The notes beneath the pieces were generated by a model, which was given only the letters and a program-made list of their open reading frames with translations, was not told where the DNA came from and ran no database searches. Below, one piece after another: positions 25,302-34,201 of a stretch of DNA of 58,622 bases. Positions within the stretch are counted from its first letter, which is position 1. Every line of letters begins with the position of its first letter. Position numbers and translations under genes: made by a program. Source of the stretch: Chromatiales bacterium. Lineage in GTDB: Bacteria; Pseudomonadota; Gammaproteobacteria; Chromatiales; Chromatiaceae. The stretch covers positions 1 to 58,622 of the forward strand of contig JANQLO010000077.1 of NCBI GenBank assembly GCA_028280505.1. Direction: 5' to 3'.

Positions 25302-25727
25302 TTAGGAATCGCTGTTCGAGGTGTCGACATCGGCAGCGATACCCTGAGCTTCGAGCTGTTTCGCACGGAAGTCACGTGCAACCTGTGCCCAGTCGGTGTC
25401 AACGGGGAAGCGCTCATGGTAGTCGCGATAGGCGATGCCTTCGGGGCTGTCGCGCATGACTTCCCATAGCGCAATGCGGCTGGGGCCGTACTCGATGATT
25501 TCGCCTCGGAAATCATTGAGCGCGATGCTGTCGACATTCGATTCGACCATCAGTCGGGTCAATGACGGTACACGATGGCTCTTTTCGATCGGAGCGAAGG
25601 TCATGCCTTCGGTGCCGTAGTTAAAGTTGTACTCGGGGCCACCTATGTGCGACAGAAAGTCGCTGCTACCGGCGGTGGCGGCGGTTGAAGCGGCGACAAA
25701 GGCGCCGGCAAGAATCAAAGCTTTCAT
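25302..25727 (-). CDS. Small secreted protein of unknown function, paralogue B
   Basis: A 141-residue protein with a signal peptide (MKALILAGAFVAASTAATA, then GSSDFLSHIGGPEYNF), paralogous over its whole length to the protein at 17680-18102. Conserved blocks include NYGTEGMTFAP, LNDFRG and GPSRI; the ends diverge most (AADVDTSNSDS). The ATG follows GAGGAGATC, and an upstream extension to 25781 is rejected because it would bury the signal peptide. The function is unknown. Both copies are leftward, with the whole CRISPR-Cas locus between them. Confidence 0.85.
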   Translation of the reverse strand: MKALILAGAFVAASTAATAGSSDFLSHIGGPEYNFNYGTEGMTFAPIEKSHRVPSLTRLMVESNVDSIALNDFRGEIIEYGPSRIALWEVMRDSPEGIAYRDYHERFPVDTDWAQVARDFRAKQLEAQGIAADVDTSNSDS

Positions 25728-25805
25728 GGTTGGGATCTCCTCGTTAATGACGCCGGTGGCGTTACCACCGCTTACGGCCATAGAGACCCGGCGTTCCGGG
25801 AAAAC
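25728..25805 (-). promoter_or_regulatory. Conserved 5' leader of paralogue B (candidate cis-regulatory RNA)
   Basis: On the minus strand: AAAAGTTTTCC, GGGTCTCTAT-N2-CCGTA-N-GCGGTG, then a hairpin that can form CGGTGG/CCACCG or GGTG-GUAA-CGCC with a GNRA-type loop, then GAGGAG and the start. The block order and spacing are the same as before paralogue A, although the hairpin bases differ. Confidence 0.5.
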
Positions 25806-25880
25806 TTTTCAGCTTGGTGGGAAAGTCGATCTGGTTGACGGGCGTGACGAGGCAGCCTGTTTGCCAGGCCGGGGCAGGGC

Positions 25881-26042
25881 TTAACTGGCGCTGGGCTTAT
25901 CGCACCAGCACGAGTACCACCCGATCACGAATGGACGGATTTTGGCGCGAAATCCCTTGTCGAGCTGTTTGTTGCGCATACAGACGCAAACGCGTTTACC
26001 GAGCTTCATAAACAAGGACGCCTTTCCAATACTCTTTAGCAT
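25881..26042 (-). CDS. Possible 53-residue basic, cysteine-containing small protein
   Basis: ATG at 26042, with GGAG 10 nt upstream, opens a 53-codon frame: MLKSIGKASLFMKLGKRVCV, then CMRNKQLDKGFRAKIRPFVI and GWYSCWCDKPSAS. It has five cysteines/tryptophan-rich tail features and a net positive charge, with no recognised domain. It lies between paralogue B and the DUF484-GGDEF gene in an otherwise gene-free 340 bases. It could be real or chance. Confidence 0.3.
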   Translation of the reverse strand: MLKSIGKASLFMKLGKRVCVCMRNKQLDKGFRAKIRPFVIGWYSCWCDKPSAS

Positions 26043-26147
26043 TTTCTGTTCGCTCCAGTTGAGTTAGTAGTTTAGCATGTATTAAATTTCAGATATTTGA
26101 TTCTACGGACTGCCAATCTTGCCGAGAGTTCCGGATTGCGAGACCGA

Positions 26148-27269
26148 TCACACTGTGCCATCCGTACAAGCGACCCGGTTACGCCCATCCGTTTTGGCCC
26201 GGTAAACGGCCTGATCGGCGGTCTGCAGCAGTGTCTCGCCCGCAGCCTGGGTCGATTGCCGCGGATCGTTCCGCAGGGTGGAGACCCCGATCGAGACCGT
26301 GATGTCCACGCTGGTCCCGTCTTCAAGAGAGATCGGTTCGGCGGCGATCGCATCGCAAATCTCCTGTGCCAGCCGGCATGCGCTATCGCCGTCGGTCTGC
26401 GGTAGCAGAACGGCAAACTCCTCTCCGCCGTAGCGCGTTGGCAGATCGCTGGTGCGCAGCCGCGAGCGCAGTCGCTGGGCAAGCGCAACCAGTACCTGGT
26501 CGCCTGCGGCATGGCCGTGGCGATCGTTGATCCGCTTGAAATGGTCGGCATCGACGAATAAACACGACAGCGCTTGACTATAACGACGCGCGCGGGTGAC
26601 CTCTTGTTCCAATCGGTGTTGTAAATGTCGACGGTTGTACAGCCCGGTCAGACTGTCGGTCAGTCCGGCCAGCCGTAATCGCTCGCGATTGACGGCGTTT
26701 TCCAGGCATACCGCGGAAATGCTGGCGAGGTGGGCCAGAAAATCGTGGGCACTGTCGGCCCGAAAGCGGTTCGGGTCGCGACTGCCCAGGCACAAAAAAC
26801 CGGCCAGACCGTCCGGTTGACGCAGCGGCAGCAGGGCAACGCTGCCGCCGATACGATGACCGAACAAAGGTTGATGGCTGGCGTCGTTCCAACTACCCAG
26901 CCACGGACGATGCAGATCGTCGAATTTGGCGCGGGTTGCGCGGACGTCGCGGCATAGCTCGACATGGCGCAGGCTGCTGTGGTCCCGCCGGTCATCCGGC
27001 AGCAGATCCTGGATGACGGAAAAGGGGTCGAGTAGCAACAGTTTGACGGCGTCGAGCGAGAACGAGCTTCGCATGCCCTGGGTTAGGCGCTCGAGCAACA
27101 AGACGAGATCGGCAGCTCCGAGCAGGGCCAGTTCACGCTCGTGAAAGCGTGCCAGTACCTGTTGGTTGTGTGCGGCATCGCGCCCCAGCGTCTCCAACAG
27201 GCCGCGCAGCATGGCGTTTTCCTGATGCAGGACCTGTTCGGTCGAATTGACGCGACCATGCGGTTTCAT
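26148..27269 (-). CDS. DUF484/GAF-like sensor diguanylate cyclase
   Basis: A 373-residue soluble protein. An N-terminal coiled coil (residues about 5-60, VLHQENAMLRGLLETLGRD) leads to a DUF484/GAF-like sensor domain (about 60-215; PFSVIQDLLPDD, GSVALLPLRQ). The C-terminal GGDEF domain has the active site GGEEF near residue 280 and the D/N-rich DSLTGLYNRRHL upstream. It should make cyclic di-GMP from two GTP. No RxxD inhibitory site was seen immediately before the active site. The start at MKPHGRVN was chosen over a longer frame to 27437 for lack of homology-like sequence upstream. Confidence 0.85.
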   Translation of the reverse strand: MKPHGRVNSTEQVLHQENAMLRGLLETLGRDAAHNQQVLARFHERELALLGAADLVLLLERLTQGMRSSFSLDAVKLLLLDPFSVIQDLLPDDRRDHSSLRHVELCRDVRATRAKFDDLHRPWLGSWNDASHQPLFGHRIGGSVALLPLRQPDGLAGFLCLGSRDPNRFRADSAHDFLAHLASISAVCLENAVNRERLRLAGLTDSLTGLYNRRHLQHRLEQEVTRARRYSQALSCLFVDADHFKRINDRHGHAAGDQVLVALAQRLRSRLRTSDLPTRYGGEEFAVLLPQTDGDSACRLAQEICDAIAAEPISLEDGTSVDITVSIGVSTLRNDPRQSTQAAGETLLQTADQAVYRAKTDGRNRVACTDGTV

Positions 27270-27451
27270 TTTGTCAACATCGGCCTCTGGCGTTAAGGCT
27301 TGAGTCGACGGGGCGGGTATCGAGCCGTTATCCGCTCCGCGGTGCAAAAGGCGAATGTTTAGTCCGGCGGGGGCGCGCGTTACACTGGCGCTGTCCAACA
27401 CAAGGCGCTCATGGATCGGGTGCCGATCAACGTGCACTCCAGGGAGGGATC

Positions 27452-27877
27452 ATGCGATTTTGGGCATTGTTATGGCTAGGTATCGTGTCGTGGCCGGCGG
27501 CTGCATCGGCGACGGTCTATCGTTGTGTCGGCGAGGCCGGCGAACCCGAGTTTCGGCAGCACCCCTGTGGGGCGACCGCGGTGATGCGAACGGCCGTGGA
27601 AAAGCCGCCGGTCGCTACCGGCGTGCGTCCTTCGGAGCGTGCCTGGCTGAAAACGCGTGAACGCGCCAAGACAGGTAAAACGAAAAAACGTACCACGGCG
27701 TCGGATGCCGGGCGGGCTGATAAGGCACGGAAACAGGCTTATCGTTGCACAAGAAAGCAACGCGCCCTGGATGCGGTGAATGCCGAATTGCGTCGGGGCT
27801 ACAAGCCTGCGAAAGGCGACAGTTTGCGTCGGCGTCAGCGCGGGTATCGTGATTATCTGGATGCGTTTTGTTCTTGA
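27452..27877 (+). CDS. DUF4124-type secreted protein
   Basis: A 141-residue protein with a signal peptide (MRFWALLWLGIVSWPAAASA) followed directly by TVYRCVGEAGEPEFRQHPCG, the DUF4124 pattern with its two cysteines. A long Lys/Arg-rich linker follows, with a C-terminal helix (RRRQRGYRDYLDAFCS). GGAGGGATC precedes the ATG. Its role is unknown. It ends convergent to, and overlaps by 25 bp, the double-thioredoxin gene. Confidence 0.8.
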   Translation: MRFWALLWLGIVSWPAAASATVYRCVGEAGEPEFRQHPCGATAVMRTAVEKPPVATGVRPSERAWLKTRERAKTGKTKKRTTASDAGRADKARKQAYRCTRKQRALDAVNAELRRGYKPAKGDSLRRRQRGYRDYLDAFCS

Positions 27878-28950
27878 GCGACGTCGGGCGGCCCGTCGAG
27901 TACCCGGCGGGTGCGCGAACTCCAGCGCAGAAAGTTCGGTTCGGTCAGGTAACCGCGGCTGACGACATAGTTCAGTACATTGCGCAGTCGGAAGAAGTGT
28001 ACGACCGAGTCGACCCGGATGACCTCTTGTCCACGCTCGTCGAAAAACACAATCGACGGGGCGTAGAAGATGCCGAGTTCTTCGGCCCATTGGCGAGCCG
28101 TCGACGGTGTTCCGTCTGGCTTTATCAAGGGAGTATCGCCCCACATGTCGAGTTGGACGCTTTCGAAACGATTGAGCAGCTGGCGGACCACACGTCGGCT
28201 CAGGGGTTGAGTGTGCAGAATGTCGCAGGCGTGGCAGTCGCCTTGCTCGAAGAACACGACCAGCGGTAGTTCGGCGGGGAAGTGCGAGCGATCGAGATTG
28301 TGCGGTGGCGGCGAAAAGAAGGGCTGTTCGACGAGGTCACCGGGTTCGAAGCGCAGTGTGCTGTCGCCGCGTGCCATGTACACGGGAAACTTCTCACGCA
28401 AATAGTGATCGTCGGCCGCATATTCGAGCGCAGCGCGGAACTGATAGGGCGGATAGTAGCCGCGCAGACGCAATGCGATACGGCCTTCGGCGTCGTAGAA
28501 CACCAGTGACGGGGTGAAATTCGTGCCGAGCTTGATCGAGTATTCGCGCTGGGACATGGTTTCGCCGTCGGGTGTCGTGACTTCCTCCGGGCTCCAAATG
28601 TCGATTGCGACGACGTCGAAGTTGCGTTTCGTGTAGGTGACGATGTCGGGTGTCTTGAAATTCACCTCCATCAGCATTTTGCAGTAGGCGCAACGTCGTT
28701 GCCCGAAATACACGATCAGGCCTTTCTTCCCGGCCTCGATCGCCTCGTTCAGATCCTCGTCGAGATCGAGAAAGCTTTCTTTGAACCAGCTCGGGTGTTC
28801 GAGCAACTCGTCAAGTGGTGTATCGTCGAACTGAAGGCCGTCGGCACTGACGGCATCGGCGGGTGGTGCGGTAAGCATCGCGAATACACCGAGTAAAGCG
28901 ATAAGCCGGTAGCAACTGGCCGCATGTCGATGCCCGATGATCCGCGTCAA
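27853..28950 (-). CDS. Exported protein with two thioredoxin-like domains
   Basis: A 365-residue protein. After a signal sequence (YRLIALLGVFAMLTAPPADA) come two thioredoxin-fold domains of the SoxW/thioredoxin_2 type. The first has CAYC near residue 87 (LIVYFGQRRCAYCKMLM), the second CHAC near 239 (VVFFEQGDCHACDIL). Each is followed by the cis-Pro strand (TNFTPSLVFYD and IFYAPSIVFFD). The start is TTG at 28950, with GGAGGAG six bases before it, overlapping the cysQ stop as TTGA; this coupling is better than the later in-frame ATG. A periplasmic thiol reductase or disulfide-repair role is likely. Confidence 0.85.
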   Translation of the reverse strand: MTRIIGHRHAASCYRLIALLGVFAMLTAPPADAVSADGLQFDDTPLDELLEHPSWFKESFLDLDEDLNEAIEAGKKGLIVYFGQRRCAYCKMLMEVNFKTPDIVTYTKRNFDVVAIDIWSPEEVTTPDGETMSQREYSIKLGTNFTPSLVFYDAEGRIALRLRGYYPPYQFRAALEYAADDHYLREKFPVYMARGDSTLRFEPGDLVEQPFFSPPPHNLDRSHFPAELPLVVFFEQGDCHACDILHTQPLSRRVVRQLLNRFESVQLDMWGDTPLIKPDGTPSTARQWAEELGIFYAPSIVFFDERGQEVIRVDSVVHFFRLRNVLNYVVSRGYLTEPNFLRWSSRTRRVLDGPPDVAQEQNASR

Positions 28951-29732
28951 AGGTAGCTCCTCCAGTCCTCGCTTTTGTCCCCGAATACCAGGAAGTGTGG
29001 GTTGAGTAGGGATTCCTTGGTGTTGTAGCGCAAGGGTTGGAGTTCGGTATCCGTTACCTGTCCGCCAGCCGCCTCGACAACCGCTTGGGCCGCGGCGGTA
29101 TCCCACTCGGATGTCGGCCCGAGCCGCGGATAGACGTCAGCGGTACCTTCGGCGACCAGGCATAGCTTGAGCGAGCTGCCCATGCTGACGATTTCGTGAT
29201 CGCCGATGCGTTCGAGAAAGCGCAGCAGACTGTCACCGGCATGCGAACGGCTGCCGGCGACTCGCACGGTCGCCGCACGCCGTTCGCTGACGTGTATCGG
29301 CGTACGTTTACCGTTGGTGTCGATCTTCCAGGCGCCGACGCCGAACTGTCCGAGATAGCTCTGGTTGCTGACCGGTACATGGACAACGCCGGTGACCGGT
29401 CGGCCGTTTTCGATCAGCGCGATATTGACGGTGAATTCGCCGTTTCGCTTGATAAATTCACGGGTGCCGTCGAGCGGGTCTATCAGCCAGTAGCGCTGCC
29501 AGACGCTGCGGGTCTCGAACGGGATGTCCGCGCCCTCTTCGGACAGTATCGGCGTATCCGGATCGAGTACTGTCAGGCCGGCCGTAATCGCCCGGTGTGA
29601 TGCTAGATCGGCGGCCGTGAGCGGCGAGTCGTCGTCTTTGTGCTCGACCGAAAAGTCCTGGTGATAGACTGCCAATATCGCCCGGCCCGCCGCGGTGGCG
29701 ATTTCGAGCAGGCTTTCCATCTGTTGGTCCAT
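28947..29732 (-). CDS. cysQ: 3'(2'),5'-bisphosphate nucleotidase
   Basis: A 261-residue inositol-phosphatase-family enzyme that converts PAP to AMP (and PAPS to APS) to recycle the by-product of sulfate activation. Metal-binding motifs are visible: DSPLTAADLASH, LSEEG and WLIDPLDGTREFIKRNGEF (about 80-98), and the C-terminal EWDTAAAQAVVEAAGG. It is upstream of, and translationally coupled to, the double-thioredoxin gene. Length and motif order are normal. Confidence 0.95.
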   Translation of the reverse strand: MDQQMESLLEIATAAGRAILAVYHQDFSVEHKDDDSPLTAADLASHRAITAGLTVLDPDTPILSEEGADIPFETRSVWQRYWLIDPLDGTREFIKRNGEFTVNIALIENGRPVTGVVHVPVSNQSYLGQFGVGAWKIDTNGKRTPIHVSERRAATVRVAGSRSHAGDSLLRFLERIGDHEIVSMGSSLKLCLVAEGTADVYPRLGPTSEWDTAAAQAVVEAAGGQVTDTELQPLRYNTKESLLNPHFLVFGDKSEDWRSYL

Positions 29733-29842
29733 GGTGTTGTCCCCAATTTCGGATCAGCAGTCGGCGAGGCAGTGACGGAATGTTCGGCCACGCGGGCAAT
29801 TAATCATACAAAAATCCCGCGAATCGTGGGTTGAGGTACGTT

Positions 29843-30511
29843 GTGTTTGACTGGAAAGCCATCGATACGGTGCTGTTGGATATGGATGGCACCCTGCTGG
29901 ATTTGCACTTCGATAACCATTTCTGGCTGGAGTTCGTGCCGCTGCGTTATGCCGAGGCCAATGCCTTACCGTTGGCGCAGGCACGGGAGGAGCTGCTGAA
30001 TCGTTATCGGGACATCCAGGGTACCCTGGAATGGTATTGCGTCGATCATTGGACACGCGAGCTGGGACTCGATATCGCGTTGCTCAAGGAAGAGGTCGAC
30101 CATCTGATCAGTGTGCATCCACATGTCACCGAGTTCCTCGACCTGTTGGCAAAAGCCGGTAAACGCCGTGTGCTGGTGACCAATGCGCACCAGAAGTCGT
30201 TGCAACTGAAAATGCGTAAGACCCGATTGGGTGATCGGCTCGATCGGGTTGTTTGTGCCCACGACCTCGGTTCGCCGAAGGAAGAGCAAACGTTTTGGGT
30301 TCAGTTGCAGCGGCTGGAGGCATTCGACCCCGAAAAAACCCTGTTTGTCGACGATAGCCTCGCGGTATTGCGGTCGGCGAGGCGTTATGGGATTGCAAAT
30401 CTGCTGGCGATACTGCTGCCGGACACCCAACAGGCGCTGCGCCAGGTCAGCGAGTTTCCTGCGGTGCCCGGTTTTTCGACACTGCTACCGGCATTGCACG
30501 ATGCCCTTTGA
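29843..30511 (+). CDS. yrfG: GMP/IMP nucleotidase of the HAD family (YrfG type)
   Basis: A 222-residue HAD hydrolase. Motif I is VLLDMDGTLLDLHFDN at residues about 10-25, with the nucleophile Asp; motif II RVLVTNAH; motif III Lys in GSPKEE; motif IV TLFVDDSLAVL. The HFDNHFWLEFVPLRYAE stretch is typical of YrfG. It should dephosphorylate GMP and IMP. The GTG at 29843 follows GAGG by 6 nt and gives the normal N-terminus; a TTG at 29831 is also in frame. Divergent from cysQ. Confidence 0.88.
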   Translation: MFDWKAIDTVLLDMDGTLLDLHFDNHFWLEFVPLRYAEANALPLAQAREELLNRYRDIQGTLEWYCVDHWTRELGLDIALLKEEVDHLISVHPHVTEFLDLLAKAGKRRVLVTNAHQKSLQLKMRKTRLGDRLDRVVCAHDLGSPKEEQTFWVQLQRLEAFDPEKTLFVDDSLAVLRSARRYGIANLLAILLPDTQQALRQVSEFPAVPGFSTLLPALHDAL

Positions 30512-30524
30512 AACGGCAGGTCGT

Positions 30525-32138
30525 TCAGGTTCGGGGCCCTGCGACCGGCTTGCCGACGAGATAGCCCTGGATATAGTCGCAGCGTTCGGCGGTTAGGAAG
30601 TCGCGTTGGTGTTCGGTCTCGACACCCTCTGCAACGACCTGCATATCAAGCGCATGCGCCAGACGGATGATGGCTTGTACCAGTTTTTCGTCGGTTGTCA
30701 GCCGGCCGATACCCGCGGTGAAGGATCGATCGATTTTGATGTAATCGAACGGGAAGCGTCGTAGGTGACTGAGTGACGCCTGGCCGGTGCCAAAGTCGTC
30801 CAATGCGATGCGTACGCCATGTTTTTTGAGTGCGTGTAGCGTGCGCGCCGCGCCGCGCAGGTCGGCTTCCAGGGTGTCCTCGGTGATTTCCAAAATCAGA
30901 TGCCGCGGCATCAGACAGCCTTCGTCGAGACGTTCGAAAAGCCGTTGTGCGAAGGCCTCATCGTGCAGTAACCGGGCACTTAGGTTGATCGACAGTACGG
31001 CATCCGGGTTTGGAGGCGACGTTTCCAGGTGGTCGAGTGCCCAGTCGCTGATCCGGGTGCAGAGGCCGGCATCGTTGAGGGCATTCATGAACGACGCCGG
31101 GCGTAGCATGCCTTGTTCGGCATGCGGCCAGCGCAGCAGCGATTCATAACAATGAATGCGGTCGTCATCGGTTGCCACAACCGGTTGATAATGCAGCGCC
31201 AGTCGATGGTGCTGAACGGCGTCGCGCAGCTCGTTTTCGAGCACGTGCCGGGCAGCGGCCTTTGCGGTCAAGTCATCGCTGACGAAACGAAAACTCGAGC
31301 CCTCTTCGCGTTTTACGGCGTACATCGCGGCATCGGCGAGTTGGATAAGCCGGTCCGGGTCGGTGCCGTCGTCGGGGGCCACGGCAATGCCGATCGAGGC
31401 CCCGCTGTAGAACAGGCGGCCGTCGATTTCGTAGGGCCGTTGAATTGCATTCAAGGCCTTTTGCGCCAGTTCCGTCATTTGTTCACGCTGGCGCTGATCG
31501 GGCAGCAGAACTGCGAATTCATCGCCACCCAAGCGAGCGATCAGGTCGTCCTGGCGGAACACTTTGTGAAGCCGCTGGGCAACGTCTTGCAGCATGCGAT
31601 CGCCCGTAGCGTGCCCGTAGCTATCGTTGACTTGTTTGAATCTGTCGAGATCGATGAACAATAGCCCGGTCAGGGTATGGCTGGTCTCTGCGGCCTCGAT
31701 CGCGTCGCTCAGGCGACCGCGAAACCGTACACGGTTCGGCAGGCCGGTGAGGGTGTCGTGATGGATCAGATGGTCGAGTTCTTGTTCGCACGACATCAGG
31801 CGTGTTCGAAGCGCAACAAACGCTTCTGTTGCGTTGATGAATTCCCGTGGTAACGCATCCGGTAGTGTTTCGTCGTTTTCATCGAGAGATTCGATATTGT
31901 CGGTGAATCGCCGGATAGGATGCAGGATCAGCAGATTCGCAACGATATACGCACAAATGCTGATCAATAGAGCGAATGCGAGCGGCGGCCATATGGCCGG
32001 GTTGTTGTCGAGCCGAAAGATGACGAAAGCGATCAGCCCGGCTGCCAGGCCGGTCAGCAGAGCACTCGACAGCAGGCGGTGTCGCAGGCTTGGCGTTCGT
32101 CCACTGAGCGCTTGTCGCTGTGTACGCTCGGCGTTCAT
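30525..32138 (-). CDS. Membrane GGDEF-EAL protein (c-di-GMP turnover)
   Basis: A 537-residue protein with two N-terminal helices (LLSSALLTGLAAGLIAFVIF and PPLAFALLISICAYIVANLL) and a short HAMP-like linker. A GGDEF domain with intact active site (ARLGGDEFAVLLP, about 206) precedes an EAL domain (about 290-530). In the latter the signature is ESL rather than EAL (CYESLLRW, near 332), but LEITEDTLEAD, ALDDFGTGQASL, IKIDRSF and VVAEGVET are all present, so phosphodiesterase activity is plausible. Both activities may be present or one regulatory. Its start is 14 bp from a repeat element. It converges on yrfG with a 13-bp gap. Confidence 0.9.
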   Translation of the reverse strand: MNAERTQRQALSGRTPSLRHRLLSSALLTGLAAGLIAFVIFRLDNNPAIWPPLAFALLISICAYIVANLLILHPIRRFTDNIESLDENDETLPDALPREFINATEAFVALRTRLMSCEQELDHLIHHDTLTGLPNRVRFRGRLSDAIEAAETSHTLTGLLFIDLDRFKQVNDSYGHATGDRMLQDVAQRLHKVFRQDDLIARLGGDEFAVLLPDQRQREQMTELAQKALNAIQRPYEIDGRLFYSGASIGIAVAPDDGTDPDRLIQLADAAMYAVKREEGSSFRFVSDDLTAKAAARHVLENELRDAVQHHRLALHYQPVVATDDDRIHCYESLLRWPHAEQGMLRPASFMNALNDAGLCTRISDWALDHLETSPPNPDAVLSINLSARLLHDEAFAQRLFERLDEGCLMPRHLILEITEDTLEADLRGAARTLHALKKHGVRIALDDFGTGQASLSHLRRFPFDYIKIDRSFTAGIGRLTTDEKLVQAIIRLAHALDMQVVAEGVETEHQRDFLTAERCDYIQGYLVGKPVAGPRT

Positions 32139-32151
32139 CGCGGCTTGGGCC

Positions 32152-32270
32152 TAACCCGCGTAGTGCACGAAGGCGGAGCCGGTACGATCGACGAAACCAT
32201 GGCCATCAAACATTCGCACATCGATTTGCTCTCAATGATGCGGAGACACTTTCGTGCAATACGCGGGCTA
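32152..32270. repeat. 119-bp inverted-repeat element (MITE/BIME-like)
   Basis: The ends are 20-bp imperfect inverted repeats: TAACCCGCGTAGTGCACGAA at 32152-32171 and TTCGTGCAATACGCGGGCTA at 32251-32270 (18 of 20 positions pair). The interior has no open frame that looks real. The right end is nearly the same as the element at 102-121. Its outer TAG is the stop codon of the gene at 32268. Confidence 0.65.
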
Positions 32271-32648
32271 ATCGTCCCAGCGTTTGAAACGTTTGCGACA
32301 GTAAGCCAGTAGTTCGGCATGGTTGCGAAAATGGTGTGTGAAATGGGTTTCTGCCGGTTCGTCGAACTCGCACCAGTCGTTACTGTAGTCGCGACAGACC
32401 TGCGGCCGGCTGTCATAGATACCGCATGCGCCATCCGGCTGCAGGTGTTCGCAAGAGCCGCGGATCAGCAGGTACCAACCATCCTTGTCACGGTAGACCT
32501 CGACATTGGCATGCGAGATCTGCCAGAGCACATGATCGAAATCGGCCTTGGATCGCAATGGCCCGAGGGCCTCGGTGGTGTAGGTACAACAGGTCGAGCC
32601 GAGGCACCGGCTGCATTTGTTGTCGACGGGAATGGCCGGCTGGCTCAT
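32268..32648 (-). CDS. YkgJ-type cysteine cluster protein
   Basis: A 126-residue protein of the zinc- or iron-binding YkgJ family. The pattern [10 protein letters not shown] at the N-terminus, then [23 protein letters not shown] and a late Cys (LAYC) is diagnostic. A metal centre is likely; the function is unknown. The start overlaps the rhlB stop by 4 bp (ATGA), so the two genes are coupled. The stop TAG is the first triplet of a repeat element. Confidence 0.88.
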   Translation of the reverse strand: MSQPAIPVDNKCSRCLGSTCCTYTTEALGPLRSKADFDHVLWQISHANVEVYRDKDGWYLLIRGSCEHLQPDGACGIYDSRPQVCRDYSNDWCEFDEPAETHFTHHFRNHAELLAYCRKRFKRWDD

Positions 32649-34012
32649 GCCGGTGCCGAATCGCCGCTCTTGGGTTTGCGCCGGCGACGACGGCGCGGGC
32701 GTTTCTCGCCTTCCTGCTCGCCTTGCGGTTTGGTCTGCTTGTTGCCGGAGGGTGCACCACGTCGTGGGCCGCGGCCACCGCCGTCCCGCCGTTGCAGCCG
32801 GTCGCCCTTTTGGATGTGTACCCGACTTTTGGGATCGACGTCGGCCAGGAGTTCGGCCGCGACGGGTTCGACCGGAATCTTGTGACCGATGTACTGCTCG
32901 ATCTCCGGCAGCGAGAAGGCATAGGTTTCGCAGGCGAATGAGACCGCGTCGCCTTCGGCACCGGCGCGTGCGGTGCGGCCGATGCGATGGACATAGTCCT
33001 CGGCGTCATCCGGCAGGTCATAGTTGATGACGTGGGTGACGCCCTCGATGTGCAAACCGCGAGCGGCGACATCGGTCGCGACCAGCACCGAGACCTCGCC
33101 GCTGGAAAAGCGCTTGAGCAGGCTCAGGCGCTTTTTCTGTGGGACGTCGCCGGACAGGATTGCAGCTTTGTGGTCGTTACCTTCGAGATAGCCCCAGACT
33201 TTGTCCGCCTCGCGTTTGGTGTTGATAAAGACAATCGCCCGTGCTTCTTCGAGACGATTCATCAGCCCGATCAGCAAGGGGATCTTCTCGTCATTCGCGA
33301 CCATGTAGGCGGTTTCACGCACCCGGTCGGCGGTAATCTGCTCTGCCTCGACCACGACCTTCTCGGGGTTGTTCATGTGTTCGTAGGCCAGTTCGGTCAC
33401 GCGGTATGACAGCGTGGCCGAAAACAACATACTTTGCCGATCGGCGGGGGCTGGGCAGCGTCTGAGCAGGTAGCGAATGTCTTTGATGAAGCCGAGGTCG
33501 AACATGCGGTCGGCTTCGTCGAGTACCAGCACCTGCAAGGCGCGTAAATCGAACACCCGTTGTTTGAAATAGTCGATGATCCGGCCGGGGGTGCCGATCA
33601 GGATGTCCACGCCGTCTTCGAGCGATTTGCGTTGGGTGTCGTAGCCGGTGCCGCCATAGACGACGCGCACTTTGAGGCCCGTGTGCGCTGCCAACACGCA
33701 GGCATCGTTGTAAATCTGAACTGCCAGTTCGCGGGTCGGGGCAAGCATTAACGCACGGGGTTGGTTGGCGCGGCGGCTTTTCTCCGCCGGTTCCTGATCG
33801 AGTTCGTGCAGCGTCGCCAGCAGAAAGGCGGCGGTCTTACCCGTGCCGGTTTGCGCCTGTCCCGCGAGGTCGCGGCCGTCCAGCGCGATTGGCAGCGTCT
33901 GTGCCTGGATCGGTGTGCAGTATTCGAATCCTGCGTCGCGAATGCCGGCCATGATGGCGTCGGAAAAGGGAAAACCGTCGAATCGTGTCTTGGTCAAGTG
34001 TTTTTCGCTCAT
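32645..34012 (-). CDS. rhlB: DEAD-box ATP-dependent RNA helicase RhlB
   Basis: A 455-residue helicase starting [17 protein letters not shown] motif [11 protein letters not shown], motif I AQTGTGKT, Ia [40 protein letters not shown] and [12 protein letters not shown] are all present. The C-terminal tail from about 390 is basic and Gly-rich ([12 protein letters not shown]), ending [10 protein letters not shown], which would bind RNA and, in E. coli, the RNase E scaffold. The placement divergent from trxA and rho is as in E. coli, supporting RhlB rather than another DEAD-box paralogue. An upstream extension to 34123 is not supported. Confidence 0.93.
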   Translation of the reverse strand: MSEKHLTKTRFDGFPFSDAIMAGIRDAGFEYCTPIQAQTLPIALDGRDLAGQAQTGTGKTAAFLLATLHELDQEPAEKSRRANQPRALMLAPTRELAVQIYNDACVLAAHTGLKVRVVYGGTGYDTQRKSLEDGVDILIGTPGRIIDYFKQRVFDLRALQVLVLDEADRMFDLGFIKDIRYLLRRCPAPADRQSMLFSATLSYRVTELAYEHMNNPEKVVVEAEQITADRVRETAYMVANDEKIPLLIGLMNRLEEARAIVFINTKREADKVWGYLEGNDHKAAILSGDVPQKKRLSLLKRFSSGEVSVLVATDVAARGLHIEGVTHVINYDLPDDAEDYVHRIGRTARAGAEGDAVSFACETYAFSLPEIEQYIGHKIPVEPVAAELLADVDPKSRVHIQKGDRLQRRDGGGRGPRRGAPSGNKQTKPQGEQEGEKRPRRRRRRKPKSGDSAPA

Positions 34013-34201
34013 GGCGCGCAAGCATACCTGAATTCCCGGTCGTGAAACGCTAAGGGCTTGAATTAAGTGGGTTGATCGGCTCAAATGCCGGTATCTGCGC
34101 ACGTCCGAACCCGGACATCGCACGACGCGGGCCTGTTCCGCGATACCGACGCGTTCCCTTCAGGCGCGTTTTTTGAATGCCGATTTTTTTGGAGACAGTC
34201 A

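Noticed and set aside
30525-32138. EAL domain judged inactive because of ESL
   Set aside because: The catalytic Glu is kept and the later motifs are intact, so loss of activity cannot be claimed from the A to S change.
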